Assembly (NCBI GenBank): GCA_005217565.1
Contig: SJCO01000028.1
Location: forward strand, 1 to 36,132
DNA length: 36,132 nucleotides
Direction of reading: 5' to 3'
Source of the DNA: Puteibacter caeruleilacunae
Lineage (GTDB): Bacteria; Bacteroidota; Bacteroidia; Bacteroidales; Prolixibacteraceae
Of this stretch, positions 7,568-15,755 are shown in pieces. Under the pieces are notes generated by a model, which worked only from the letters and a program-made list of their open reading frames with translations, had not been told where the DNA came from and made no database searches. Numbering within the stretch: the stretch's first letter is position 1; every line of letters starts with the position of its first letter. The position numbers were made by a program, and so were the translations under genes.

Positions 7568-8887
7568 TTAATCATTAATAAATGCAGGAGCTACTTCAAG
7601 CTGTTCATCCGCTGCAGATCCCATACCTGTGTCAGAGCCCTTGCCTATATCCGTGGCAGAAGGTGAGCTCATTCCCGTGCCTGAAACTGTTGTATTCTTC
7701 GCTGATGATTTGGCCGTTTGAATAAGGATAAACGACAAGGCACCACTAACCATAAAGCCAATGAAAATCGGCAAAGCAGTAGCATCAATAAAGCGACCGA
7801 TAATCGTTGCTAATGGTACAGTAATTATTGTTGAAATAAAGCCAACAATTGCAGCTCCAATACCGGCAATATGCCCAACTGGTTGCATCGCCAGGGCATT
7901 CATATTTCCCATAATAAATCCCGTAGAAAACAGCATCATTCCCAGGAAAAAGATTAAAACAAAACTTGACGGATTAGACTTGCCAGCAAAGAGCAGGATA
8001 TAACAGCCTGCAGCCACAAACAGGGTAATCAGCGCCGTTGTTACCATCTTTAACATCCCAAACCTCACGACAAATGTTCCGTTAAGGTACGTCGCTAAAC
8101 CAATCGTTATTGCCAATCCAGAGAAAATATAAGGGTACATCTCAGTCAGGCCATATTGCACTTGAAATATCTGCTGACTAGCGCTTATATATGCCAAAAA
8201 TGGAGCGGTACTAATCCCAATGGCAAACGTATAAATTACGGCTTGCTTATGCTTGAAAAACTCTTTTGTACCATCGATAAACAGCGAAAGTCGTACCGGC
8301 TTTTTATCTTCTTCCTTCAACGTTTCTGGCTGTCGTTGCCAAAGCCATGTTATCACTCCAGCACCATAAATCACCTGACTGTAAAAAATAGACTGCCATC
8401 CAAAACTATCAAGCAATAGTTTCCCCAATGATGGAGCCACAATAGGCGCTAAAATGAATATAACAGACACAAACGACATTACTTTAGCCATATAATTACC
8501 ACTGTATTTGTCTCTGATAATTGCTATACTAATACTTCGCGGAGCTGAAAGTCCAAATCCCTGAAGCAGTCGCCCGATAATTATCATCTCTAAACTCGTA
8601 GCAAATACACAGACTAAGCTGGCCAATGCAAAAACCAGATATCCCAGACACACTGCGGGTTTGCGACCAAGACTATCGGATAAGGTACCTGAGATAAGCT
8701 GACCAAAACCCAATCCCATGAAAATCATGGTAATCAGTAATTGATTGTCCTGTGGATTCGATATCCCAATGGTGCCAGCAATATCCTTTAGTCCAGGCAA
8801 TAATGCATCTATCGATAAGGACGACAACGCCATTAGCGATGCCATTAAGCTGATAAACTCTAATTGTGAAATTTTCTTCTTAATCAT
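7568..8887 (-). CDS. Bcr/CflA-type multidrug efflux MFS transporter
   Basis: This is an inner-membrane proton-driven drug exporter with about twelve hydrophobic helices. Family signs include the opening helix LISLMASLMALSSLSIDALLPGL, the loop GTLSDSLGRKPAV (MFS motif A) and GRLLQGFGLSAPRSISIAIIRD. I chose ATG 8887, preceded by AGGA, giving 439 aa; an in-frame ATG at 8914 would add nine residues and overlap the upstream hybrid gene. The C-terminus carries an unusual cytoplasmic tail of about 40 residues rich in Gly, Ser, Thr and Met (pieces GTGMSS, GSDTGMGS) not expected in Bcr/CflA proteins. It is the last gene of a run starting at the tetR gene and probably under TetR control. Confidence 0.9.
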   Translation of the reverse strand: MIKKKISQLEFISLMASLMALSSLSIDALLPGLKDIAGTIGISNPQDNQLLITMIFMGLGFGQLISGTLSDSLGRKPAVCLGYLVFALASLVCVFATSLEMIIIGRLLQGFGLSAPRSISIAIIRDKYSGNYMAKVMSFVSVIFILAPIVAPSLGKLLLDSFGWQSIFYSQVIYGAGVITWLWQRQPETLKEEDKKPVRLSLFIDGTKEFFKHKQAVIYTFAIGISTAPFLAYISASQQIFQVQYGLTEMYPYIFSGLAITIGLATYLNGTFVVRFGMLKMVTTALITLFVAAGCYILLFAGKSNPSSFVLIFFLGMMLFSTGFIMGNMNALAMQPVGHIAGIGAAIVGFISTIITVPLATIIGRFIDATALPIFIGFMVSGALSFILIQTAKSSAKNTTVSGTGMSSPSATDIGKGSDTGMGSAADEQLEVAPAFIND

Positions 8888-8898
8888 ATAATTCCTGT

Positions 8899-9435
8899 TT
8901 AGTGGTTTTCCCACCAGATGTTTTTTGTGTAATTAATTGTATTCTGAATAATTATTGACTCTCCAATTTTTGGTATTACCAAAGGAAGATCTAATTTCTT
9001 TGCTGCAGCAATAACTCTTTCTACTGGCTCGGTCCATGCATGCTGAGATAACCTAAAAGCACCCCAGTGTTTGGGCATCAGCTGCTTGGCTTTTATATCT
9101 ATTCCTGCTTGTGCTGTCTGTTCAGGAAACATATGTATATGAGGCCATTTTTCATTGTACTGGCCACATTCCATCATGGCAAAATCGAAAGGTCCATACT
9201 TTTCACCTATCTCTTTAAAGTGATCGGCATAACCACCATCACCGCTAAAATAGATGTTTGTATGCTCCGATTTTATAATCCACGAACACCAAAGAATACC
9301 TCGGTTTCCTCCTGTTATTGCAACAATTTTCCCACTCAATTTAGGTTGTTCAGGGCAAATTGGTGTATTTGCCTTTTGTCTCCAAGCACCTAAAAATATC
9401 CTTTTAAACTTCCCTTTAACCTCTGTTGCTTTCAT
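8899..9435 (-). pseudogene. Hybrid gene: SDR N-terminus joined to metallo-beta-lactamase-fold C-terminus
   Basis: The single 178-codon frame joins two families. Residues about 30-47 read PKLSGKIVAITGGNRGI, the first strand and Gly-rich NAD(P)-binding turn of a short-chain dehydrogenase. From about residue 48 (LWCSWIIKSEHTNIYFSGDGGY) to the end it is the C-terminal half of a UlaG/NAPE-PLD-type metallo-beta-lactamase hydrolase, including D66, H101 and the PKHWGAF strand with H123. The SDR catalytic Tyr/Lys and the hydrolase HxHxDH metal motif are both missing, so neither activity can remain. An in-frame deletion between two adjacent genes explains this best, with the join near 9290-9300. The MFS gene starts 11 bp after the stop. 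Confidence 0.65.
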
Positions 9436-9552
9436 GTCATTAAAAGATTTATGGATGAATAGATTTTAAGATTTTCTGATTTTCTCTCCAGTATTCCACT
9501 TTTACTTCGTTCTAACTCATCTTCCTATCATTTCATTCTTTTTTGTTCAAAA

Positions 9553-9567
9553 CCGAATATTTATTCG
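9553..9567 (-). promoter_or_regulatory. TetR operator, copy 1 (upstream of the hybrid gene and MFS)
   Basis: The plus strand reads CCGAATATTTATTCG, an imperfect palindrome (CGAATA/TATTCG-type arms). It lies 118 bp before the hybrid gene start and 19 bp past the tetR stop. The same 15-mer occurs once more, inverted, just before tetR (10174-10188). Confidence 0.6.
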
Positions 9568-9585
9568 TTATTAAGACAAAAAAAA

Positions 9586-10158
9586 TTAACGTTTCAATGC
9601 GTCTCTTATGATGCTAAAAGTGAGGTCTAAAGTTGATTGGTTCATTTGAAGATGTCCAGCTTTAATAAGGGTGACTGTTTGATTTGCTATTCCTGCCATA
9701 ATTGCATGAATAATATTGTCATCCAAATCTTTAAGATACCCCGAATCCCTGCCTTCCTGAAACAGCATCATCTTCATTTTAAAGCCATCCTTCATTTCTT
9801 TAAATATGTTCTTATCAAAATAAGGCGACCGCTTCCACTGATCCATGAAATTAATTTCCTTTTCGTGGTTAATTGTAAATTGCACCATATGAATCCACTT
9901 AGCCCGTAACTTATTCTCAAATGAAGTTGATTCTGCTAAAACAGATTCAAGGCCTGCAGCAATGTTTTTAAGTATTCTCCTTGCAACTGAAACAATAAGG
10001 TCTTCCTTAGTTTCGAAATACACATACAGTGTAGAAGGCGAAATTCCTACACGTTTTGCCAATTTCGACATTTTAACACCTGCAATCCCTGTTTCGTACA
10101 CAATATCAAGAGTTTGCTCGATGATGGCATTTTCCTTATTACTGTCTTTCAGTTTCAA
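9586..10158 (-). CDS. TetR-family transcriptional repressor
   Basis: This is a 190-aa TetR-type regulator. The N-terminal helix-turn-helix is clear: KENAIIEQTLDIVYETG, then VKMSKLAKRVGISPSTLYVYFETKEDL (split here: recognition region GISPSTLYVYF). The rest is an all-helical ligand and dimerisation domain. The start codon is TTG at 10158: an in-frame TAA lies two codons upstream and the next ATG is inside the DNA-binding domain, so TTG is the only start that gives a whole domain. The operator-like 15-mer found 16-30 bp upstream and again after the gene suggests autorepression plus control of the hybrid/MFS genes. The inducer is unknown; a drug-like ligand would suit the MFS neighbour. Confidence 0.9.
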   Translation of the reverse strand: MKLKDSNKENAIIEQTLDIVYETGIAGVKMSKLAKRVGISPSTLYVYFETKEDLIVSVARRILKNIAAGLESVLAESTSFENKLRAKWIHMVQFTINHEKEINFMDQWKRSPYFDKNIFKEMKDGFKMKMMLFQEGRDSGYLKDLDDNIIHAIMAGIANQTVTLIKAGHLQMNQSTLDLTFSIIRDALKR

Positions 10159-10173
10159 TGTTTAATCTTTAAG

Positions 10174-10188
10174 CGAATAAATATTCGG
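10174..10188 (-). promoter_or_regulatory. TetR operator, copy 2 (tetR promoter)
   Basis: The plus strand reads CGAATAAATATTCGG, the exact reverse complement of the 15-mer at 9553-9567. It ends 16 bp upstream of the tetR TTG start, a position suited to autorepression. Confidence 0.6.
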
Positions 10189-10406
10189 CAATAATACACC
10201 TATTTTCTTTATTTGGCAAATAATTCTGAAAAATTCCAAATAAATGATAAAGTTTGAGGCTGAAATTTTAGACAAGAGTAATGGGTTAAATGGAGAACTG
10301 GAATACCGTCTATCCATTGAACAATACCATTAAGATGAAAATTTACAAGAGTGCCTGAATGTATTCAAATTATTTGGACATTCAGAAATCAAAAAAAATT
10401 AGACAC

Positions 10407-11207
10407 ATGAAAACAAGAATCTATAATATAGTTGAGAAAGGATCTCATGGTAAAAGAACTAACAGAATATTCGATTACGTAATATTGGTCTTAATATTAG
10501 CGAGTGTTACGACAATAGTTTTGCAGTCGGTGCCTGAAATAGATGCAGCGTACCATGATTTTTTTATTAGTTTCAATATCTTTTCAGTGATTGTTTTTTC
10601 CATTGAGTACCTTCTAAGACTCTATGTCTCTGATCTAACTCATCCTGCAAAAAACAGATTTCGCTCTGCTTTGAAATTTATAACCTCAGGATATGGTATC
10701 ATTGATTTGTTAGCGATATTACCATTTTATCTTCCTTTCTTCATGAAGGTCGATTTACGGTTTCTACGAGCGGTAAGATTGACAAGGTTTCTTCGGATTT
10801 TAAAGGTAAACCGATATAACGACTCACTTGGCTTGATCTGGTCGGTTGTAAAAGAGAAGAAAGAAGAACTTGCTGTTACAGGATTTCTTACTTTTCTTGT
10901 TCTGTTGCTGTCCTCATTCATCATGTACTACGTTGAAGGAAAGGTACAGCCAGATAAGTTCCCTAATATCCTTTCTTCATTCTGGTGGGCAGTTGCAACA
11001 TTGACTACCGTAGGATATGGCGATGTTTACCCAATAACAGCTGTGGGCAAATTCATTAGTGGAGTTATTGCTTTATTAGGCATTGGAATCGTAGCACTAC
11101 CAACAGGAATAATCGGTTCTGGTTTCATGGAAAAAGTATCAGAAACCAGACAAAAGAAGAAAGTGCATAGATGCCCTCATTGTGGCGAGACGTTTGAGGA
11201 AGAGTAG
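10407..11207 (+). CDS. Voltage-gated-type potassium channel (ion_trans family)
   Basis: This six-helix inner-membrane K+ channel subunit has 266 aa from ATG 10407 (an ATG at 10359 would add 16 hydrophilic residues). The voltage-sensor helix S4 is evident: LRFLRAVRLTRFLRILKV, with Arg at every third position. The pore helix and filter read ATLTTVGYGDVYP (filter T201-V-G-Y-G-D206). The C-terminal cytoplasmic tail after S6 is short and ends with HRCPHCGETFEEE, a two-cysteine knuckle. Four subunits would form the channel. Members of this family in bacteria are thought to tune membrane potential. It stands alone on the plus strand between the divergent tetR and gdhA. Confidence 0.88.
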   Translation: MKTRIYNIVEKGSHGKRTNRIFDYVILVLILASVTTIVLQSVPEIDAAYHDFFISFNIFSVIVFSIEYLLRLYVSDLTHPAKNRFRSALKFITSGYGIIDLLAILPFYLPFFMKVDLRFLRAVRLTRFLRILKVNRYNDSLGLIWSVVKEKKEELAVTGFLTFLVLLLSSFIMYYVEGKVQPDKFPNILSSFWWAVATLTTVGYGDVYPITAVGKFISGVIALLGIGIVALPTGIIGSGFMEKVSETRQKKKVHRCPHCGETFEEE

Positions 11208-11235
11208 GGGGAGATCTCCGTTGCTACACCCATTA

Positions 11236-11253
11236 TCTGCCCCCAAGGGCAGA
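11236..11253 (+). terminator. Possible terminator after the K+ channel gene
   Basis: A tight hairpin TCTGCCC-CCAA-GGGCAGA lies 29 bp after the channel stop codon. The following sequence is only moderately T-rich, so termination strength is uncertain. Confidence 0.4.
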
Positions 11254-11383
11254 GTTTCTATGAAATTTATGCTGTTTTTTCTTCGAGTTTACTTCATGTT
11301 TTTTTAGATTTGTAGACTACATTCAATTGTCTTCATACTTTTTATGTAGAATAGTATTCGTAAAATCACTGCAATGGTTACCT

Positions 11384-11416
11384 GTTGACAAGGAGCATGT
11401 TTGTCTGTATTTTTTG
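11384..11416 (+). promoter_or_regulatory. Probable gdhA promoter
   Basis: GTTG at 11384-11387 is followed after 20 nt by TATTTTTTG (11408-11416), close to the Bacteroidota TTTG / TAnnTTTG consensus. The gdhA ATG is 38 bp downstream. Confidence 0.4.
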
Positions 11417-11454
11417 AGATGAAGGCAATATTTTAATTTTTTTAAGTAAATATT

Positions 11455-12813
11455 ATGAATTATAAAGATCCAGTGCGATTTACTGAAGATTTCATGTCGT
11501 ACTTAAAAGCTAAAAACCCAAGAGAAACTGAATTTCATCAAGCAGTTTTAGTAGTAGTTGAAAGTTTAGCCGACTTTTTAGTTAAGAACCCACGGTTAAT
11601 CAAGGCAAAAATTTTAGAACGGATGGTCGAGCCCGAAAGAGTTATCATGTTTAGGGTGCCTTGGATCGATGACGAAGGTAACGTATGTATCAACCGTGGC
11701 TATCGAATTGAAATGAACAGTGCTATTGGCCCTTACAAAGGAGGTTTGAGATTTCACCCAACTGTAAGTCTAAGTACTTTTAAATTTTTAGCTTTTGAAC
11801 AAGTCTTGAAAAACAGTCTAACTTCCTTACCTATGGGAGGAGGAAAAGGTGGTTCTGATTTTAATCCTAAAGGAAAATCCGATAATGAGGTAATGCGCTT
11901 CTGTCAAAGCTTTGTCACTGAGTTATATCGTCATATTGGAGCAAATACTGATATCCCAGCTGGCGATATTGGTGTAGGAGGTCGCGAAATAGGCTATATG
12001 TTTGGTCAGTATAAACGTTTGCGTAACGAGTTTACCGGAGTATTCACCGGAAAAGGTACTGACTGGGGAGGCTCTCTGATAAGACCCGAAGCTACAGGCT
12101 ACGGCGCAGTATATTTTGCCGAGGAAATGCTTAAAACACGTGGCGACAGTATTGAGGGAAAAAAAGTAACCATTTCAGGTTCAGGTAATGTGGCTCAGTA
12201 TGCTGTTGAGAAAGTGCTTGATCTTGGAGGAAAGCCCGTAACCTTGTCCGACTCAAACGGTACGATATATGATCCTGCAGGTATTAGTCGTGAGAAGCTA
12301 GAGTATGTGAAGATGTTGAAGAATGGCTATCGTGGAAGGATTAAAGAGTATGCTGATGAGTACGATAAAGTTGAGTATTTTGAAAATCAACGTCCGTGGC
12401 ATATAAAATGCGATGTAGCTCTTCCTTGTGCTACTCAAAATGAGCTAGACTTGAAAGATGCAGAGACATTGCTAGGAAATGGATGTTTTGTAGTGGCAGA
12501 AGGAGCCAATATGCCTTCGACCTACGAAGCCGAACATCTGTTCCTTGAGAAGGGTATTCTTTATGCTCCTGGTAAAGCAGCCAACGCAGGAGGGGTAGCT
12601 GTATCGGGACTAGAAATGACTCAAAACAGTATGCGCTTTAATTGGTCTCGCGAGGAGGTGGATGAAAAGCTGAAAACGATTATGACCAACATCCATGAGA
12701 TGTGCGTTACATACGGTAAAAATGGAGATGGCCCGGTAAATTATGTGAAAGGTGCAAATATTGCAGGCTTTGTTAAAGTCGCCAATTCAATGATGAGCCA
12801 GGGAATAGTTTAA
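11455..12813 (+). CDS. gdhA: NADP-type glutamate dehydrogenase
   Basis: This is a hexameric-type glutamate dehydrogenase of 452 aa that makes L-glutamate from 2-oxoglutarate and ammonium with NAD(P)H, a main route of nitrogen assimilation. The substrate domain shows GPYKGGLRFHP and the catalytic region PMGGGKGGSDFNPKGKSD with its conserved lysine. The dinucleotide-binding domain follows, with TISGSGNVAQYAVEKV (GxGxxA). The C-terminus has EGANMPST and the PGKAANAGGVAVSGLEM block. Length and motifs are those of the roughly 450-aa class, which is usually NADP-specific. ATG 11455 is the only sensible start. A strong terminator follows, so the gene is monocistronic. Confidence 0.96.
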   Translation: MNYKDPVRFTEDFMSYLKAKNPRETEFHQAVLVVVESLADFLVKNPRLIKAKILERMVEPERVIMFRVPWIDDEGNVCINRGYRIEMNSAIGPYKGGLRFHPTVSLSTFKFLAFEQVLKNSLTSLPMGGGKGGSDFNPKGKSDNEVMRFCQSFVTELYRHIGANTDIPAGDIGVGGREIGYMFGQYKRLRNEFTGVFTGKGTDWGGSLIRPEATGYGAVYFAEEMLKTRGDSIEGKKVTISGSGNVAQYAVEKVLDLGGKPVTLSDSNGTIYDPAGISREKLEYVKMLKNGYRGRIKEYADEYDKVEYFENQRPWHIKCDVALPCATQNELDLKDAETLLGNGCFVVAEGANMPSTYEAEHLFLEKGILYAPGKAANAGGVAVSGLEMTQNSMRFNWSREEVDEKLKTIMTNIHEMCVTYGKNGDGPVNYVKGANIAGFVKVANSMMSQGIV

Positions 12814-12841
12814 TTTCTTTCATATTTCAGATAAAATTTTT

Positions 12842-12894
12842 CGATCTTATTGCTCGTGACGAAAGCCATTGCAGCAATAAGATCGTTTTATTTT
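12842..12894 (+). terminator. Strong factor-independent terminator of gdhA
   Basis: A perfect 13-bp stem, CGATCTTATTGCT (12842-12854) with AGCAATAAGATCG (12873-12885), surrounds an 18-nt loop and is followed at once by TTTTATTTT. Confidence 0.85.
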
Positions 12895-12933
12895 GATACT
12901 ATTATGTAAGGGAATGATTTTTTTATTTATTTC

Positions 12934-14508
12934 GTGGATGATAAACTAATTATACCTAGTATGAGTTATGCTGATACCGCTTCGGGAAGGTTGCCCGAAG
13001 AGTTAGATACATTTTTCGAAAAAGCTGCTGTAGCTTTAATCCTGGTAAACAAAAAAGGCAGGATTCTGGAGGTTAACAGGAAGGGACTTGAGATGCTTGG
13101 TAAAAGTAAAAGCGAAGTTATAAACCTGTTGGGAGGAGAAGCTTTTGAATGTATTAATGCATCGGTTGATGGTAAACTGGTAGGTGGAACAAGTAATTAT
13201 TGTTCTGAATGTGTAATTGGGAATAGTTTGAGTTCAACTCTTCGCACCAAGGAGGAAATCTATCAACGCGAAGGACATTTAGATATTGTTTCAAATGGTG
13301 TTACATATCATTTATCCCTTATGGTATCGACAGGTCTAATAACTGTTAACAATGAAGAATGTGTATTGCTAACAATTAATGATATTACCAATCGAAAGAA
13401 ATTAGAGAAGGAGCTTAAAAAAAGCGAAGAACGACTAAAAAAAGCACAGGGTATCGGGCAAATCGGACACTGGGAATTAGATATCGTACACAATAAACTA
13501 ACGTGGTCTGATGAAATATATCGTATTTTCGATGTTGAACCTCAGTCGTTTGAGGCAACATATGAAGCATTTTTAGCCAATGTCCACCCCGAAGATCGGG
13601 AGTTAGTAGATACATCATATAAAAAGTCTCTGATAGAGAAAAAGTCTTACGAGATAGAACATCGCTTATTGTTAAAATCAGGAATGATTAAGTATGTGCT
13701 GGAAAAATGCCATACCGAATATGATGAAGCAGGAAAGCCTTTATTATCAATAGGTACTGTGAATGACATTACTGAACTGAAAGAAAAGGAGATGCTGTTG
13801 GAAGAAGCCATTGCAACTAAAAACAAATTTTTCTCAATAATAGCCCATGATTTAAAAAGTCCCTTTAATGGATTGCTCGGATTATTAGACCTATTGCTAG
13901 GTCACCACAGTAGTTACGATAATGAGGAACGCGAGGAAATAATAAGTGCAATACATAAAAGTGCACACGGAGTTTATGATTTACTTGAGAATCTGCTTAC
14001 CTGGTCATTATCGCAATCGGACAAAATAAAACTCCTGAAAGAAAATATCTGTTTAAATAGTATTCTGCTTGATGTGGTGGATATACTGCATAAACATGCG
14101 GATGAAAAGAATATTCAGATTGCGCATAATATATCTGAGAATTATTTAATTCTGGCAGATGTAAATATGGTTACATCTATTTTGCGTAACTTAATTTCAA
14201 ATGCCATTAAATTTACCGAACGCGGTGGCTCAATTTCAATTACAGCTGAAGAACAAAATGATTTTATAAAAATATCAGTAAGAGATACGGGCATAGGTAT
14301 ATCAGCTGAAAGGATGGGTAATTTGTTTAAAATCGGAACAAACACTTCTATTTTAGGAACACAAAATGAAAAAGGCACAGGCCTTGGCTTAGTTTTATGC
14401 AACGATTTTGTGCAACAACATGGAGGTAAAATATGGGTGGAAAGCCAACTGGGAGAAGGAAGTACTTTTTGTTTTACGCTTCCCCTTGTACAGAGTAGCA
14501 TTCAATAG
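12934..14508 (+). CDS. PAS-domain sensor histidine kinase (no receiver domain)
   Basis: This is a soluble sensor kinase of up to 524 aa. Residues about 17-150 form a first PAS domain, 165-285 a second PAS (PAS_3-like with its C-terminal motif), then a HisKA domain with phospho-acceptor H305 in FFSIIAHDLKSPF, and a HATPase domain with N-box NLISNAIKF, G1 DTGIGI and G2 GTGLGL. There is no signal peptide or membrane helix, so it should act in the cytoplasm. The first PAS contains C-x(n)-C-x2-C (ECINASV and NYCSEC), a cysteine set found in some PAS domains and suited to metal or redox sensing. The start is either GTG 12934 or ATG 12961. No response regulator is adjacent. Confidence 0.9.
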   Translation: MDDKLIIPSMSYADTASGRLPEELDTFFEKAAVALILVNKKGRILEVNRKGLEMLGKSKSEVINLLGGEAFECINASVDGKLVGGTSNYCSECVIGNSLSSTLRTKEEIYQREGHLDIVSNGVTYHLSLMVSTGLITVNNEECVLLTINDITNRKKLEKELKKSEERLKKAQGIGQIGHWELDIVHNKLTWSDEIYRIFDVEPQSFEATYEAFLANVHPEDRELVDTSYKKSLIEKKSYEIEHRLLLKSGMIKYVLEKCHTEYDEAGKPLLSIGTVNDITELKEKEMLLEEAIATKNKFFSIIAHDLKSPFNGLLGLLDLLLGHHSSYDNEEREEIISAIHKSAHGVYDLLENLLTWSLSQSDKIKLLKENICLNSILLDVVDILHKHADEKNIQIAHNISENYLILADVNMVTSILRNLISNAIKFTERGGSISITAEEQNDFIKISVRDTGIGISAERMGNLFKIGTNTSILGTQNEKGTGLGLVLCNDFVQQHGGKIWVESQLGEGSTFCFTLPLVQSSIQ

Positions 14509-14540
14509 TCAACTCATAGGATTGCCTGAAAGATATATTT

Positions 14541-14571
14541 TTTGACTTATAACTCACATTTTCGTAACTTG
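14541..14571 (+). promoter_or_regulatory. Probable promoter of the alpha/beta hydrolase gene
   Basis: TTTG (14541-14544), a 20-nt spacer, then TAACTTG (14565-14571), one base short of TAnnTTTG. The gene starts 25 bp downstream. Confidence 0.4.
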
Positions 14572-14596
14572 TAGTGATTCAGTAAAATGTAATGTT

Positions 14597-15490
14597 ATGA
14601 GAAAGCTCGTTATATTTTTTTATTGTCTTTTCACTGCAGCATCATTAATGGGACAAGAGCCCGAATCATTCCAAACATCCGATAACGAAACCTTGTATTT
14701 TACCAGAGCAGGAGATGGTCCGGCAATATTAATACTTGGAGGTGCAGGATGGGAATCAAAAATAATGACCTATTGGGTTGACTCACTATCTGCTGATTAT
14801 GAATGTATATTACTCGATTACAGGGGAGCTGGAAATTCAGGTAATGCCAAAGTTGATTCCAGTACCATAAATATGGGTAGGGCAGCGCAAGATATTGAGG
14901 ATTTAAGAAAGCATCTTGGACTAGAAAAGCTTACTATCGCAGGTATATCTTATGGTGGAGGTCTGGCTCAAAACTATGCTTCAATTTATCCTAAGCATAT
15001 TAAAAACATGGTGTTAGTGAGCACTATAGGTTCCGATTATAGCTACGACAAACCGTTTACTGATAATGTTAAGGGTAGATTCTATCCCAGGGAAAAAGAC
15101 TCAATTCAATATTGGAAATCTTATCCTGATAAAAAGATTGCCCAACGAAGGATCGCGATGCAGTGGTTGAAGCCTTATTTTTATGATCACGATCTTGCAG
15201 AGAAGGTTGTCCCAGAGTTTTTTAAATTTAAATGGAATGGCAAAGTATCTTACTTGATGTATAAAGATTTACGGACAAATTATGATGTAAAAGAGAAGCT
15301 GAAAAACTATAAAGGGAAGTGTACGATAGTAAGACCACGACAAGATCCAATTCCTTGTCAGACCAGTTACCTGATAAAGGAATTAATACCACAGGCTGAA
15401 ATAGTCTTTATTGAGAAATGTGGTCATTTCCCAGCAATGGAAAGACCTGATGTCTTCTTTAAAATAATGAAAGAAGTATTGAGGGACTAA
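14597..15490 (+). CDS. Exported alpha/beta-fold hydrolase
   Basis: This 297-aa protein opens with a signal peptide (MRKLVIFFYCLFTAASLMGQ) and so acts outside the cytoplasm. The alpha/beta hydrolase fold is complete: oxyanion strand LILGGAGWES, LDYRGAGNS, nucleophile elbow GISYGG with S118, acid D250 in RPRQDPI, and catalytic H277 in CGHFPAMERP. Such proteins are esterases, proline iminopeptidase-like peptidases or lipolactonases; the sequence does not decide between these. It is transcribed alone or with the preceding kinase (88-bp gap, with a likely promoter inside). Confidence 0.85.
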   Translation: MRKLVIFFYCLFTAASLMGQEPESFQTSDNETLYFTRAGDGPAILILGGAGWESKIMTYWVDSLSADYECILLDYRGAGNSGNAKVDSSTINMGRAAQDIEDLRKHLGLEKLTIAGISYGGGLAQNYASIYPKHIKNMVLVSTIGSDYSYDKPFTDNVKGRFYPREKDSIQYWKSYPDKKIAQRRIAMQWLKPYFYDHDLAEKVVPEFFKFKWNGKVSYLMYKDLRTNYDVKEKLKNYKGKCTIVRPRQDPIPCQTSYLIKELIPQAEIVFIEKCGHFPAMERPDVFFKIMKEVLRD

Positions 15491-15755
15491 TTGCTAATGA
15501 TTGAGGCCTACCATTTGTCTCTGACTCTGAATTAATCATTATTGAAATATGTTAGCTGTAATCCTTTGACTCATCATTGTTTAAAGCATCAATTTAATAA
15601 TTTTTATGGAAATCGCTAAAACGATAAATTTATTCTTTACATTTACAGTGTTGTTAATTGTTTGTACAACTATAGCACCGAGGAGAAACAATCATGGAGT
15701 ATCCTTGTTAATACAGCATCTAGTGTTCAACTAGTGAAAAATTATTTAAAAAAGT

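Noticed and set aside
10244-10333. 29-codon plus-strand frame (MIKFEAEILD...) before the K+ channel gene
   Set aside because: Too short to tell from chance, no ribosome-binding signal, no recognised family.
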